Shown here in pieces: positions 1 to 8,099 of a stretch of 64,000 nt of DNA. The position numbers and the translations under genes were made by a program. The first letter of the stretch is position 1. Each line of letters starts with the position of its first letter. Under the pieces are notes generated by a model. It was not told where the DNA came from and ran no database searches. It saw only the letters and a program-made list of their open reading frames with translations. This DNA is from an uncultured Flavobacteriaceae bacterium. Its GTDB lineage: Bacteria; Bacteroidota; Bacteroidia; Flavobacteriales; Flavobacteriaceae. The DNA is taken from positions 310,001 to 374,000 of the forward strand of contig CANKYF010000004.1 of the NCBI GenBank assembly GCA_947487895.1, given 5' to 3'.

Positions 1-2
1 GC

Positions 3-1190
3 TTTGCGGTTATTGATGGTTTAACTTCAATTTTTAATGACGATGAATATGCAGATAAAGTTATCCAGCAATTATTAAAACGCGATAAACGTTGGGGGAG
101 CAGAGACCGTGGTTTTGTAGCTGAAACCACTTATGACATTGTACGTTGGAAACGTTTGTATGCAGAGATAGCGGAGGTTAAAGAACCTTTCAACCGTGAT
201 AATCTGTGGCGTATGTTTGCCGTTTGGGCTACCTTAAAAGGCATTAAGTTACCAGATTGGAAATACTTTGAAAACACACCAACAAGAAAAATTAAAGGAC
301 GTTTTGATGAGCTCTCTAAAATTAGAAAATTTAGAGAATCTATTCCAGATTGGATTGATGACATTGGTGTTGAAGAATTAGGAGAAACTAAGTGGACTAA
401 AGAAATAGCGATTCAAAACAAACAAGCTGATGTTATTTTAAGAGTAAATACGCTTAAAACCACAAAAGAAGAATTACAAAACTCACTATTTGATCAAGAC
501 ATCAATACAGAATTTATAAAAGGGTACCCTTCTGCCTTAAAACTCAGTGAACGTGCTAACGTGTTTGTAACAGATGCCTTTAAAAAAGGCCTATTTGAAG
601 TTCAAGATGCGTCTTCGCAATTGGTAGCAGACATGTTAGATGTAAAACCTGGACTTAAAGTAGTTGATACATGTGCTGGCGCTGGTGGTAAAACATTGCA
701 TATTGCTTCTTTAATGGAAAACAAAGGGCAAATTATTGCCATGGATATCTACGAAAGTAAACTTAAAAAACTTAAGGTCAGAGCCAGACGTAATGGTGTC
801 CATAATGTTGATTTACGAGTAATAGACTCAACTAAGCCTATTAAAAAATTACATAATAAGGCAGACCGTGTTTTAATTGATGCCCCTTGTTCTGGTTTGG
901 GTGTGTTACGTAGAAACCCTGATGCTAAATGGAAATTAGAGCCACAGTTTTTAGATCAAATTAGAGGAATTCAGCAAGATATTTTACAGCGGTACTCTAA
1001 AATAGTTAAATCTGGAGGTAAATTGGTATATGCTACTTGCTCTGTGTTACCTTCTGAAAATGAAAATCAGGTGAACGCTTTCTTAGAATCTGAAGCTGGT
1101 AAAGAATTTACGTTTGTAAAAGACAAAAAGGTTTTAGCTCACAAATCTGGTTTTGATGGGTTTTATATGGCGTTATTGGAGCGGCATTAA
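3..1190 (+). CDS. RsmB/NOP-family RNA (cytosine-C5) methyltransferase, 5'-truncated by window edge
   Basis: Transfers a methyl group from S-adenosylmethionine to C5 of a cytosine in rRNA or tRNA, in the cytoplasm. The frame is open from base 3, and the stretch before the TTG at 156 reads as sensible protein (FAVIDGLTSIFNDDEYADKV), so the true start lies left of the window and the TTG is internal. Visible motifs, in order: SAM-binding DTCAGAGGKTLHIA, motif IV DAPCSGLGVLRRNPDAKW and motif VI YATCSVLPSENENQ. The PCS and TCS cysteines are the two that this family uses for covalent catalysis and product release. The first 150 residues match the non-catalytic N-terminal part of the RsmB/NSUN group. 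Which RNA base is modified cannot be told from sequence. Confidence 0.88.
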   Translation, partial: FAVIDGLTSIFNDDEYADKVIQQLLKRDKRWGSRDRGFVAETTYDIVRWKRLYAEIAEVKEPFNRDNLWRMFAVWATLKGIKLPDWKYFENTPTRKIKGRFDELSKIRKFRESIPDWIDDIGVEELGETKWTKEIAIQNKQADVILRVNTLKTTKEELQNSLFDQDINTEFIKGYPSALKLSERANVFVTDAFKKGLFEVQDASSQLVADMLDVKPGLKVVDTCAGAGGKTLHIASLMENKGQIIAMDIYESKLKKLKVRARRNGVHNVDLRVIDSTKPIKKLHNKADRVLIDAPCSGLGVLRRNPDAKWKLEPQFLDQIRGIQQDILQRYSKIVKSGGKLVYATCSVLPSENENQVNAFLESEAGKEFTFVKDKKVLAHKSGFDGFYMALLERH

Positions 1191-1220
1191 GCACTGTATT
1201 TATAAAACTTATTATTGTTT

Positions 1221-1250
1221 TGTCATTCTGAACTTGATTCAGAATCTCAT
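1221..1250. repeat. Dispersed TGTCATT-type repeat, half element
   Basis: A 30-bp segment beginning TGTCATTCTGAACTTG and ending CAGAATCTCAT. It differs at one base from 37342-37371, and its first 28 bases recur inverted at 39078-39105. It lies in the gap after the methyltransferase and extends the reading frame of the next gene artificially (encoding CHSELDSESH), which is why the downstream gene is called from an internal ATG. Confidence 0.8.
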
Positions 1251-1268
1251 CTTACATATCTTAACTTC

Positions 1269-1547
1269 ATGGAAAATAAACATGAAAAAATAAAATTAAA
1301 AGAAATAGATCGAGAATATTGGAAGTTTATTCTTTATGAAACTCCTGATGAAAAATGGATTGGCTATTTTACTTATTCTCCAATAAGTTTTGTTGATTTA
1401 TCAATGTACATTATTCTATCAAATGAAGAAAAACTTAAAGCAAAAAAGAATAGAGATTATTTAATAGAACTATCTGAAAATGTTCGAAATAACTACAAGA
1501 AATATCTGAAAAAATCTATAGACGAAGAAAATTTCATTATTTCTTAG
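1269..1547 (+). CDS. Small hypothetical protein (92 aa)
   Basis: No family recognised. The frame is open from 1215, but its first 18 codons are made of the dispersed repeat at 1221-1250, so the ATG at 1269 (MENKHEKIKLKEIDREYW) is the more credible start. The product is rich in Lys, Glu and aromatic residues, with no signal peptide or membrane segment. It contains YETPDEKWIGYFTYSPISFVD, compatible with a small soluble alpha/beta protein. It ends 9 bp before the fructosamine-kinase-like gene, so the two may be co-transcribed. Function unknown. Confidence 0.55.
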   Translation: MENKHEKIKLKEIDREYWKFILYETPDEKWIGYFTYSPISFVDLSMYIILSNEEKLKAKKNRDYLIELSENVRNNYKKYLKKSIDEENFIIS

Positions 1548-1556
1548 TTTTGCTTT

Positions 1557-2414
1557 ATGCTTGACCATTTAAAATCTCACTTATCTAATCTGTTAAGTAA
1601 TACTATCATAAAAGTATCTTCCATTTCAGGCGGTAATATATCTGAAGCTTTTCTAATTACAACTGAAAACCAAAAGTACTTTCTTAAAACAAACATTTAT
1701 GATAAGTACAACATGTTTAAATTAGAGGTAGAAGGTCTTCAAGCCATTGCAAACACCAACACCATTACTACTCCAAAAATTTATCATGTGGGTACTTATG
1801 ATACTTCGTCATATTTAATCATGGAATGGATTGAAACCAAATCACCAACTGATAAAGACTTTGAAAACCTAGGAAAACAGTTAGCGGAACTACACAAAAC
1901 AACGACAACTCAATTTGGTTTTGATAATAACAATTATATAGGAAGCCTCAACCAATCTAATAACCAGAAGTCAAATTGGAAAGATTTCTATATTAAAGAA
2001 CGCCTTATACCACAATTAAATTTAGCGAAAAGCAAAGAGCTATTGAGTACAAAAGAAATCCCTAAGGTTTCAAATATGCAACAAGCTTTAGAGCCTTTAT
2101 TTCAAAACATAACCCCTTCTTTATTACATGGTGATTTATGGAGTGGCAACTATTTTATTACCTCAAATGGAACTCCTTATTTAATTGACCCTGCAATATA
2201 TTATGGACATAATGAAGTAGATATTGCCATGACCAAACTTTTTGGTGGATTCTCAGATAGTTTTTATGAAGCTTATTTTGATAGAATACCTTATGATTCC
2301 AAGACTAATCAGCGCATTGAAATTTATCAATTATATTATTTATTAGTGCATCTTAATTTATTTGGGAGGAGTTATTATGGGGCTGTACAATCCATTATGC
2401 AAAAGTTCTTTTAA
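1557..2414 (+). CDS. Fructosamine/ketosamine-3-kinase family protein
   Basis: Aminoglycoside-phosphotransferase-fold kinase of the fructosamine-3-kinase family, which phosphorylates ketosamine adducts on glycated proteins and so promotes deglycation. At 285 aa it has the usual family length. Seen: an N-terminal lobe with GGNISEAFLITTENQKYFLKTN (nucleotide-binding strand with lysine) and the catalytic loop LLHGDLWSGNYF near residue 190. This is followed by the metal-binding YLIDPAIYYGHNEVDIAM, in which Asp replaces the Asp of the kinase DFG. Cytoplasmic, with no signal peptide. The preceding small gene is 9 bp upstream. The substrate is inferred from the family only. Confidence 0.85.
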   Translation: MLDHLKSHLSNLLSNTIIKVSSISGGNISEAFLITTENQKYFLKTNIYDKYNMFKLEVEGLQAIANTNTITTPKIYHVGTYDTSSYLIMEWIETKSPTDKDFENLGKQLAELHKTTTTQFGFDNNNYIGSLNQSNNQKSNWKDFYIKERLIPQLNLAKSKELLSTKEIPKVSNMQQALEPLFQNITPSLLHGDLWSGNYFITSNGTPYLIDPAIYYGHNEVDIAMTKLFGGFSDSFYEAYFDRIPYDSKTNQRIEIYQLYYLLVHLNLFGRSYYGAVQSIMQKFF

Positions 2415-2420
2415 CCTTCT

Positions 2421-2490
2421 TGTCATTACTGCGAAGGCAGGAATCCACAAAAAACTTATAATATAGATTCCTGCCTTCGCAGGAATGACA
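2421..2490. repeat. Palindromic intergenic element with 25-bp arms
   Basis: Left arm 2421-2445 and right arm 2466-2490 are inverted copies with 24 of 25 positions matching (core CTGCGAAGGCAGGAATC). They bracket a 20-bp AT-rich loop. The ends are TGTCATT and AATGACA, the terminal signature shared by several elements in this window (1221, 37342, 39078, 55193, 59564). The position just after the kinase stop could let it act as an mRNA hairpin, but there is no clear U-run. Confidence 0.85.
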
Positions 2491-2622
2491 AATACTCTCT
2501 AATAAACTGTATACAATACTAGATTCTTAAAATCATAGATTCAAACAAGTCAACCATAGATTTGGCAAAATAATTAACGCTGTTTAACGGCAACTTTGCA
2601 TTGTAATTTTAATACAATAGCA

Positions 2623-3378
2623 ATGAAAACAAAAACAGCAATCATTACAGGAGGTAGTCGAGGATTAGGCCATGATATGGCTATCAATTTAGCCAAAAAT
2701 GGTGTGGATATTATTTTCTCTTACCATTCAAATGAAGAAAAAGCGAATTCAGTAATTCAAGAAATAGAAGCCTTAGGACAAAAAGCCACAGCGTTTCAGT
2801 TTGATGCCAATAATTTTGAAAGTGTTCAAAACTTTATAAATAGCTCTATTAACTATTTACAAAAGGAAAACAACAGTTCTAATTTTGACTATTTAATAAA
2901 TAACGCAGGTACGGGAGTTTATAATTTAATTTCAGATACTACTGAAGCACAATTTGATGAAATGCTAAACATTCATCTTAAAAGTGTTTACTTTTTAACA
3001 CAAGCCGCTTTACCTCATATAAATGAAGGCGGACGCATTATAAACATTTCAAGTGGCTTAGCACGTTTTAGTTTGCAAGGCATGTCTGCTTATGCCATCA
3101 TGAAAGGTGCCATAGAAGTGTTTACCCGCTATTTAGCAAAAGAACTTGGTCCTCGTAAAATTACGGCTAATGTAGTTGCTCCAGGCGCCATTGCCACAGA
3201 TTTTGCCGGTGGCAGCAATAAAAAAGAAGACAAAGCAGCCTTGATCTCAAGTATTACGGCATTGGGGCGTGTTGGTGAAGCCGAAGATATAGGCGGCATT
3301 GTAGCATTTTTATGCTCAGAAAAAGGAGGATGGATTAACGGACAACGTATTGAAGCTTCTGGAGGCATGTTAGTTTAA
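2623..3378 (+). CDS. SDR-family oxidoreductase (3-oxoacyl-ACP-reductase-like)
   Basis: NAD(P)-dependent short-chain dehydrogenase/reductase of about 251 aa. It has the glycine-rich cofactor loop TGGSRGLG near the N-terminus and the structural NNAG motif. A catalytic Ser lies in INISSGLARF, and the Tyr-Lys pair is in SAYAIMKGA (YxxxK). The C-terminus NGQRIEASGGMLV is typical of the classical 250-residue group. I chose the ATG at 2623 (MKTKTAIITGG) because the cofactor loop normally follows the start directly. An upstream TTG at 2596 would add nine residues. The neighbouring AraC regulator at 3619 may control it, a common pairing, but that is inference. Substrate unknown. Confidence 0.85.
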   Translation: MKTKTAIITGGSRGLGHDMAINLAKNGVDIIFSYHSNEEKANSVIQEIEALGQKATAFQFDANNFESVQNFINSSINYLQKENNSSNFDYLINNAGTGVYNLISDTTEAQFDEMLNIHLKSVYFLTQAALPHINEGGRIINISSGLARFSLQGMSAYAIMKGAIEVFTRYLAKELGPRKITANVVAPGAIATDFAGGSNKKEDKAALISSITALGRVGEAEDIGGIVAFLCSEKGGWINGQRIEASGGMLV

Positions 3379-3477
3379 AACAGTTTCATTAATTTTAACA
3401 TGAATTCGATATAACTCGAATTACTATATTTTGAATTAATATAATCATTTTAAGCAGATTAAAGTGTTTTATTCTGT

Positions 3478-3557
3478 AAACACCCTACTTAATCCTCCCT
3501 CAAGGGAGGAACCCTAATCAATAAAGTTGTCCCCTTAAGGGGACTTTAGGAGTGTTT
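3478..3557. repeat. Compound palindromic element (CCTCCC/GGGAGG type)
   Basis: About 80 bp containing two hairpins: CCTCCCTCAAGGGAGG, then GTCCCCTTAAGGGGAC. They are bounded by inverted ends AAACACCCTA (left) and TAGGAGTGTTT (right). The CCTCCC/GGGAGG core recurs in the elements flanking the DUF559 gene (28605-28663 and 29133-29191). It fills most of the gap between the SDR gene and the AraC gene. Confidence 0.75.
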
Positions 3558-3618
3558 TCAATATAATCAATTAAAAATCGAACTATTTCACTATCGAACT
3601 CAGGTTAATTTTATCATC

Positions 3619-4536
3619 ATGAAGGACTTAATGCACTTAAAAAGCGTAAACGATTATCATAAACTGGCTAATATTGCAGCACCAGAACATCCGTTAATAA
3701 GTTTGGTAAACTATAGTGATGTTAATTATCCAGAAGATATTGAAAAACTAAAATGGAAACAAAATTATTATACCATTGGCTTAAAACGCCATGTGCCTTA
3801 TAAATTCTTTTATGGTCAGCAGCAGTACGATTTTGATGAAGGTCTTATGACTTTTGTAGCTCCTAATCAAATAATGAGTTTAGGCAAAAACCCCAATGTA
3901 AAAAGCTCACAACCATCGGGGTGGTTGCTTTTAATTCATCCTGATTTTTTATGGAATTCTGCTTTAGCACAACAAATAACTAATTACGAGTATTTTGGGT
4001 ATAGTATTAACGAAGCCCTCTTTCTTTCTGAAAAAGAAGAACATACCATTTTAGAATTGTTTAAAAACATTGAACAAGAGTATAGGTCTAATATTGATAA
4101 ATTCAGTCAAAAGATTATTATTTCTCAATTAGAGGTATTGCTTAACTATGCCGAACGTTTTTACGAGCGACAATTTATTACTAGAAAAATCACCAATCAT
4201 CATATCTTAGATAAGTTAGAAGCGTTTTTGAATACTTATTTTTCAGAATCCAACATTATTGAAAAAGGACTCCCAACTGTTCAAGACATTGCAAATCACT
4301 TAAATCTATCACCTAATTATTTAAGTAATATGTTGAAGTCTTTAACAGGACAAAGTACCCAACAACATATTCATAATAAGCTCATTGATATGGCAAAAGT
4401 ACAACTATCTACCACCCCGCTCTCTATAAGCGAAATTGCTTATGGATTGGGCTTTGAACATCCTGCATCATTTACAAAGCTATTTAAAAGTAAAACAGAT
4501 ATGTCGCCGTTGGAATTTAGGAAGACTTATAATTAA
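3619..4536 (+). CDS. AraC-family transcriptional regulator
   Basis: 305 aa. The N-terminal 190 residues form a cupin-like sensor domain (GQQQYDFDEGLMTFVAPNQIMSL). A C-terminal AraC double helix-turn-helix follows: the first HTH is around TVQDIANHLNLSPNYLSNMLKSLTG, the second around ISEIAYGLGFEHPASFTKLFKSKTDMSPLEFRK. The GF..P.SF..F signature of the second helix pair is intact. It lies downstream of the SDR gene on the same strand, separated by the palindromic element at 3478-3557, and could regulate it. The effector is unknown. Confidence 0.88.
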   Translation: MKDLMHLKSVNDYHKLANIAAPEHPLISLVNYSDVNYPEDIEKLKWKQNYYTIGLKRHVPYKFFYGQQQYDFDEGLMTFVAPNQIMSLGKNPNVKSSQPSGWLLLIHPDFLWNSALAQQITNYEYFGYSINEALFLSEKEEHTILELFKNIEQEYRSNIDKFSQKIIISQLEVLLNYAERFYERQFITRKITNHHILDKLEAFLNTYFSESNIIEKGLPTVQDIANHLNLSPNYLSNMLKSLTGQSTQQHIHNKLIDMAKVQLSTTPLSISEIAYGLGFEHPASFTKLFKSKTDMSPLEFRKTYN

Positions 4537-4589
4537 GAATCGTCAGTTCGAGTACTACACTAAAGCTCGACTTATCGAGAATGGATTTC

Positions 4590-4626
4590 TTGATTTTGCA
4601 GAAATATTCAATTACCTTCGTTTAAC
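4590..4626 (+). promoter_or_regulatory. Promoter-like module TTG-N20-TACCTTCG-TTTAAC
   Basis: TTG at 4590-4592 is followed 20 bp later by TACCTTCG (4613-4620), one mismatch from the TAnnTTTG -7 box, and then TTTAAC. The same 37-bp module, identical at 30 positions and with the same spacing, lies at 57901-57937. Both precede a start codon by just under 60 bp. It is therefore probably the promoter of the AraC gene at 4684. Confidence 0.5.
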
Positions 4627-4683
4627 GTCAGACACAAATCATCAAACGACTCACATCTCTAATTTATAAATAATTAGAACCAA

Positions 4684-5523
4684 ATGAAAACGATTACCTT
4701 ACCAGATGAATTAAATTTGAGTTCTTCAAAATCTATTCTTATTTATGATTACAAAAGCTTTACTGAAATATCGAAACAACAAGTTTTATTGAATAAAAAC
4801 ACATTCAGTTTTCTTCAAGAAGGAACTAAAGAAGTATTTTTCGACAATTCTGCTTATGCAATAAATAATTCTCAATTTCTTTTAATGAAGTCAGGACATT
4901 GCTTAATGACAGAAAAGCTTTCTAATGATTCTACATATTATCGTAGCGTTCTATTTTTCTTTTCTGATGAAGAAGTTTTAAAATTTATACGAAAATTCAA
5001 ATTAGAAACATCCAATTCAAAAAGACTCTATTCAACATATTCATTTAATTATGATTCATTTATCAAAAGATTTGTTCTCAGCCTTTTAGACATATCGAAT
5101 CTTTCAAAATCAATTCAAGAAAACATTTTAAAAGCAAAGTTTGAGGAAATAATGCTTTATCTAATCGACTTAAAAGGTTTAGACTTTCTTTATTCTTTAA
5201 TTAACAATCGTGACAATCAAAACCAAAAGTTTATCCAAACAATTGAAAGCAACAGATTAAATAAACTGACAATAAAAGAACTTTCATTTCTATCTAATAT
5301 GAGCGTCTCAACTTTTAAAAGAGAGTTTAAGAAAAATTTTCGCAGCTCACCTAGCAAGTGGTTTCAGGATAAAAGACTTGAACATTCAGCTTTTCTTCTA
5401 AAAAACGAATTGAGAAGACCATCAGATATTTTTGAAGAAATTGGGTATGAGAACTTATCTAATTTCATTCAAGCTTTTAAAACAAAATTCGGAGTTACTC
5501 CAAAACAGTATCAATCAAGTTGA
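4684..5523 (+). CDS. AraC-family transcriptional regulator (ExsA-like N-terminus)
   Basis: 279 aa. The N-terminal part (QQVLLNKNTFSFLQEGTKEVFF, AINNSQFLLMKSGHCLMTEKL) resembles the ligand-sensing half of ExsA-like regulators. The C-terminal part carries two helix-turn-helix units: LTIKELSFLSNMSVSTFKREFKKNF and PSDIFEEIGYENLSNFIQAFKTKFGVTPKQYQ. The PEBP-family gene follows 93 bp downstream on the same strand and is the obvious candidate target, by inference. It is preceded by its own promoter-like module, shared with an unrelated gene at 57997, so the gene may have arrived as a unit. Confidence 0.85.
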   Translation: MKTITLPDELNLSSSKSILIYDYKSFTEISKQQVLLNKNTFSFLQEGTKEVFFDNSAYAINNSQFLLMKSGHCLMTEKLSNDSTYYRSVLFFFSDEEVLKFIRKFKLETSNSKRLYSTYSFNYDSFIKRFVLSLLDISNLSKSIQENILKAKFEEIMLYLIDLKGLDFLYSLINNRDNQNQKFIQTIESNRLNKLTIKELSFLSNMSVSTFKREFKKNFRSSPSKWFQDKRLEHSAFLLKNELRRPSDIFEEIGYENLSNFIQAFKTKFGVTPKQYQSS

Positions 5524-5616
5524 ACTTTTATCAATACTTTTTGAACTTTTCTGATTAACACAAAACTTAGGTTACTACGTAAATTTGTGTCATAAATTAA
5601 TAATTAAAAAAGTATT

Positions 5617-6174
5617 ATGATGAAATCAGTTCAAATTTTAATAGTATTAATCACTTTTTCAAGTTCGGTTTTTGGGCAAAACACATTTACTTTATCAAGT
5701 AATGATTTAGGTGGTGAAGCTACAATTAACGAAGAATTTAATGATTTTGGGTGTACTGGCAAAAACAAATCGCCACAGTTATCTTGGAAAAATGCCCCAA
5801 AAGAAACTAAAAGTTTTGCAGTAACCATGTACGATCCAGATGCACCTACTGGTAGTGGATGGTGGCACTGGATTGTGTTTGATATTCCTTTAAGTGCTAA
5901 CGAATTAGTATCTGGAGCAGGGAATGTGGAACTAAATTTAACACCTAAAGGCGTTATTCAGAGTATTACAGATTATGGAACGAATGGTTATGGTGGACCT
6001 TGTCCTCCTGAAGGTCATGGTTTACACCAATATATCATTACTGTTTACGCACTAAAAACTGACAAACTTGGATTAAATGAAAACACTAATCCTGCTGTAG
6101 TTGGATATTATCTATGGAATAATACATTGGCTAAAGCTAGTATTGTGACGTATTACCAAAGAAGCATTAAATAA
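5617..6174 (+). CDS. YbhB/YbcL-type (PEBP, Raf-kinase-inhibitor-like) exported protein
   Basis: 185 aa with an N-terminal signal peptide ending near SSSVFGQ. The mature part is a phosphatidylethanolamine-binding-protein fold: KSFAVTMYDPDAPTGSGWWHWIVFDIP contains the DPDAP and HW elements lining the ligand pocket, and GYGGPCPPEGHGLHQYIITVYAL is the second conserved block. Bacterial members are periplasmic and of uncertain function. The start could also be the next ATG, one codon later. A good -7 box (TAAATTTG, 5580-5587) lies upstream and a hairpin terminator follows, so it is probably transcribed alone. Confidence 0.87.
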   Translation: MMKSVQILIVLITFSSSVFGQNTFTLSSNDLGGEATINEEFNDFGCTGKNKSPQLSWKNAPKETKSFAVTMYDPDAPTGSGWWHWIVFDIPLSANELVSGAGNVELNLTPKGVIQSITDYGTNGYGGPCPPEGHGLHQYIITVYALKTDKLGLNENTNPAVVGYYLWNNTLAKASIVTYYQRSIK

Positions 6175-6206
6175 TAACTGCCTCTAATAATTTATAAAAG
6201 TAATAG

Positions 6207-6234
6207 CGGTTTGGGTTTTAATTCAAACCGTTTT
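6207..6234 (+). terminator. Rho-independent terminator after the PEBP gene
   Basis: Stem CGGTTTG (6207-6213) pairs with CAAACCG (6224-6230) and is followed by TTTT. It sits 33 bp after the stop at 6174. Confidence 0.6.
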
Positions 6235-6256
6235 ACATTAAGCAAGTATATTATCT

Positions 6257-6363
6257 GCTCTACGAAGTCTGTGACTTCGGAGCATAATTATAGAAAGAGT
6301 AAAAAAATTTAAACAAATCTTTATTAAAATTTTATAGTCCAAATGCGAAGTTTAAAACTTCGC
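6257..6363. repeat. Two intergenic hairpins in the 336-bp gap
   Basis: The gap 6175-6510 holds a terminator (6207-6234) and two more hairpins. One is at 6257-6283 (GAAGTC-TGT-GACTTC core with GCTC/GAGC ends). The other is a perfect palindrome about one central base at 6345-6363 (GCGAAGTTT, A, AAACTTCGC). Both share the GAAGT/ACTTC core and look like degenerate members of a palindromic repeat family. No coding sequence was found there. Confidence 0.6.
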
Positions 6364-6447
6364 ACAGCATAGGTTTCGGAAGGCTTATAATTAGTATTTA
6401 TACTAGCTTCAGCATTATTTAAAGGTATAAAATTGAAAAAGAATTCC

Positions 6448-6478
6448 TTGATTCTGTAAAAATATTCAGCTATTTTTA
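6448..6478 (+). promoter_or_regulatory. Candidate promoter of the 6511 gene
   Basis: TTG at 6448-6450, a 20-bp spacer, then TATTTTTA at 6471-6478 (7 of 8 match to TAnnTTTG), 32 bp before the ATG at 6511. Confidence 0.4.
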
Positions 6479-6510
6479 CACTAACTTTTTTTAAAAGTGT
6501 AAAAGCCAGA

Positions 6511-7206
6511 ATGAACGAAAACTTAATTGCTATTTTAATTTTGTTGTTATATTTCTCTCCTGTTTTATATCAACTAGTAATAGTTATTAAAGAAAAGAAA
6601 AAAGGCAACCCCTTGCCTATTAGGCGATTTCTACGCTTTTTAAAATTTAGCTTTTTAGTCTTATTTACGATAGCAATAGGGTTCATCGTTTTAAGTCATA
6701 CCAACTATTTAGATTATGAGAAACCCATACCTTTTAAAGAATACGACAGAATTACTTTTGAAAATTTCAGAGGACTAGAATTCTTTAAAAAAAATTTATA
6801 CGGCAATGAAAGGTTTGCTTATGTCGTGACTTCTATTGAAAGCGATATAAATAATGAAACAGTATCCGTTCAAGCACTTTTTCACCCTTCTAGATCCTTT
6901 GTCTATAAAAAAAATATCAATAGCAAAGAATTATTGAGCCATGAAAAGTATCATTTTAAAATAACAGAACTATTTGCTCGCAAGGCAAAAGAAAAAATTT
7001 CTAATCTTAAAAAATTCGATAAAACTGAAATTAAAAATATAATTACTAAAACGAATGAAGAAGAACATCTTTTTCAAAAACAATATGACTATGATACATT
7101 TCATAGTTATGTTCTAAATGAACAAAAAAAATACGAAAAAAGAGTTGATAGTTTACTAAATTTACTGACAAAATATTCTAAACCCAAAATTCAATTTAAT
7201 GACTAA
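6511..7206 (+). CDS. Hypothetical membrane-anchored protein (231 aa)
   Basis: Not recognised. Two hydrophobic helices occupy the N-terminus (LIAILILLLYFSPVLYQLVIVI and FSFLVLFTIAIGFIVLSH), separated by a basic loop KEKKKGNPLPIRR. They are followed by a 150-residue hydrophilic region rich in Lys, Phe and Tyr, probably extracytoplasmic. The 3' end overlaps the start of the lipoprotein gene by 8 bp, which implies co-translation and possibly a shared envelope function. Confidence 0.7.
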   Translation: MNENLIAILILLLYFSPVLYQLVIVIKEKKKGNPLPIRRFLRFLKFSFLVLFTIAIGFIVLSHTNYLDYEKPIPFKEYDRITFENFRGLEFFKKNLYGNERFAYVVTSIESDINNETVSVQALFHPSRSFVYKKNINSKELLSHEKYHFKITELFARKAKEKISNLKKFDKTEIKNIITKTNEEEHLFQKQYDYDTFHSYVLNEQKKYEKRVDSLLNLLTKYSKPKIQFND

Positions 7207-7960
7207 GATAAGATTCATTTTTATACTCCTAATAAGTATCCTATTTACTAATTGCAAAACGGATGAAAGAGAATTCCTATTAGGTAAAAGGTATTGGGAC
7301 TTGAATGATTATGACAAAGTGATATTAGAGTTAAAATACGGTTATAAAGATGATGAAAAACTACCTTCTTTTAATAACCCACAAACAAGAGCCATAGTTG
7401 AAAAACTAACTGACCAACAAAACTTCAACGTTGTTCTAAATGACAACGAATTAGGATTAAAACATAAAAATAATGTAGCTGAAAAATTCTTTGAGCAATG
7501 GCAGGACATGAATGGTATTTATGATGCATTAGATAGAAAAGACAATTACTTGTATGATGAAGAAATGCTTGCAGTTTGGCATTTTGGTTTAGGACTTCAA
7601 CTGAAGTATTTTAAATTAGGGAACGATAATATCTTAAAAGATGCAGATGACCCAAATTCTAAAAGAGTATTATATCATTTTAACTCTAACGTTAAAACTC
7701 TTGTTAAGAATTTTCAAATTTATTTAGATGAAGTTAACAAGGAAAATGCCTATTCTCAACAAGGTAAAATACACTTTGCGCGAGGAATTGATAAATATTT
7801 TACTGAACTAATAGCGATTTATCCTAAAGCCGATTACAGTGCAATGAAAAAGAAAGCAGAATTAATGCTTAATAAAAGTAATTCTGAAGAAATAAAAGCT
7901 TCTTTAAATACGTTAATTGAGTTGATTGCATCAAATAAAGCAAAAGTTTCAAAGGAATAA
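7199..7960 (+). CDS. Hypothetical lipoprotein (253 aa)
   Basis: N-terminus MTKIRFIFILLISILFTNC is a lipoprotein signal with the lipidated cysteine at residue 19, so the mature protein should sit in the envelope. The rest is helical and charged (RREFLLGKRYWDLNDYDKVILELKYGYK-like start, with closing repeats such as MKKKAELMLNKSNSEEIKASLNTLIELI). It might resemble short TPR-type helical repeats, but no clear repeat register is visible. It overlaps the preceding membrane-protein gene by 8 bp. Confidence 0.7.
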   Translation: MTKIRFIFILLISILFTNCKTDEREFLLGKRYWDLNDYDKVILELKYGYKDDEKLPSFNNPQTRAIVEKLTDQQNFNVVLNDNELGLKHKNNVAEKFFEQWQDMNGIYDALDRKDNYLYDEEMLAVWHFGLGLQLKYFKLGNDNILKDADDPNSKRVLYHFNSNVKTLVKNFQIYLDEVNKENAYSQQGKIHFARGIDKYFTELIAIYPKADYSAMKKKAELMLNKSNSEEIKASLNTLIELIASNKAKVSKE

Positions 7961-8040
7961 AAACTATCTTATTTACTTAAATAAGTTAACTGTTAAAAAC
8001 CCTGTTAACATCCTACCACCCTTTCCTTAAAAAATGATTA

Positions 8041-8067
8041 TTGAATCGTTAAAAAAGTGTATTTTTG
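8041..8067 (+). promoter_or_regulatory. Candidate purL promoter
   Basis: TTG at 8041-8043 and a perfect -7 box TATTTTTG at 8060-8067 (spacer 16 bp, slightly short), 32 bp before the purL ATG. Confidence 0.45.
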
Positions 8068-8099
8068 CATTTTCAATTACATCATATAAATAACACATA

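Noticed and set aside
1215-1268. Upstream start that would add 18 residues to the small gene at 1269
   Set aside because: The added residues are encoded by the dispersed repeat at 1221-1250, so the ATG at 1269 is preferred.
2562-2598. TTG (2562-2564) and CAACTTTG (2591-2598) as a promoter for the SDR gene
   Set aside because: Spacing of 26 bp is too long and the -7 box has a mismatch at the first base; left unannotated.
4436-4669. 77-codon open frame overlapping the 3' end of the AraC gene and the following gap
   Set aside because: Its first part is an out-of-frame reading of the conserved AraC HTH, and the rest covers the promoter module at 4590-4626.
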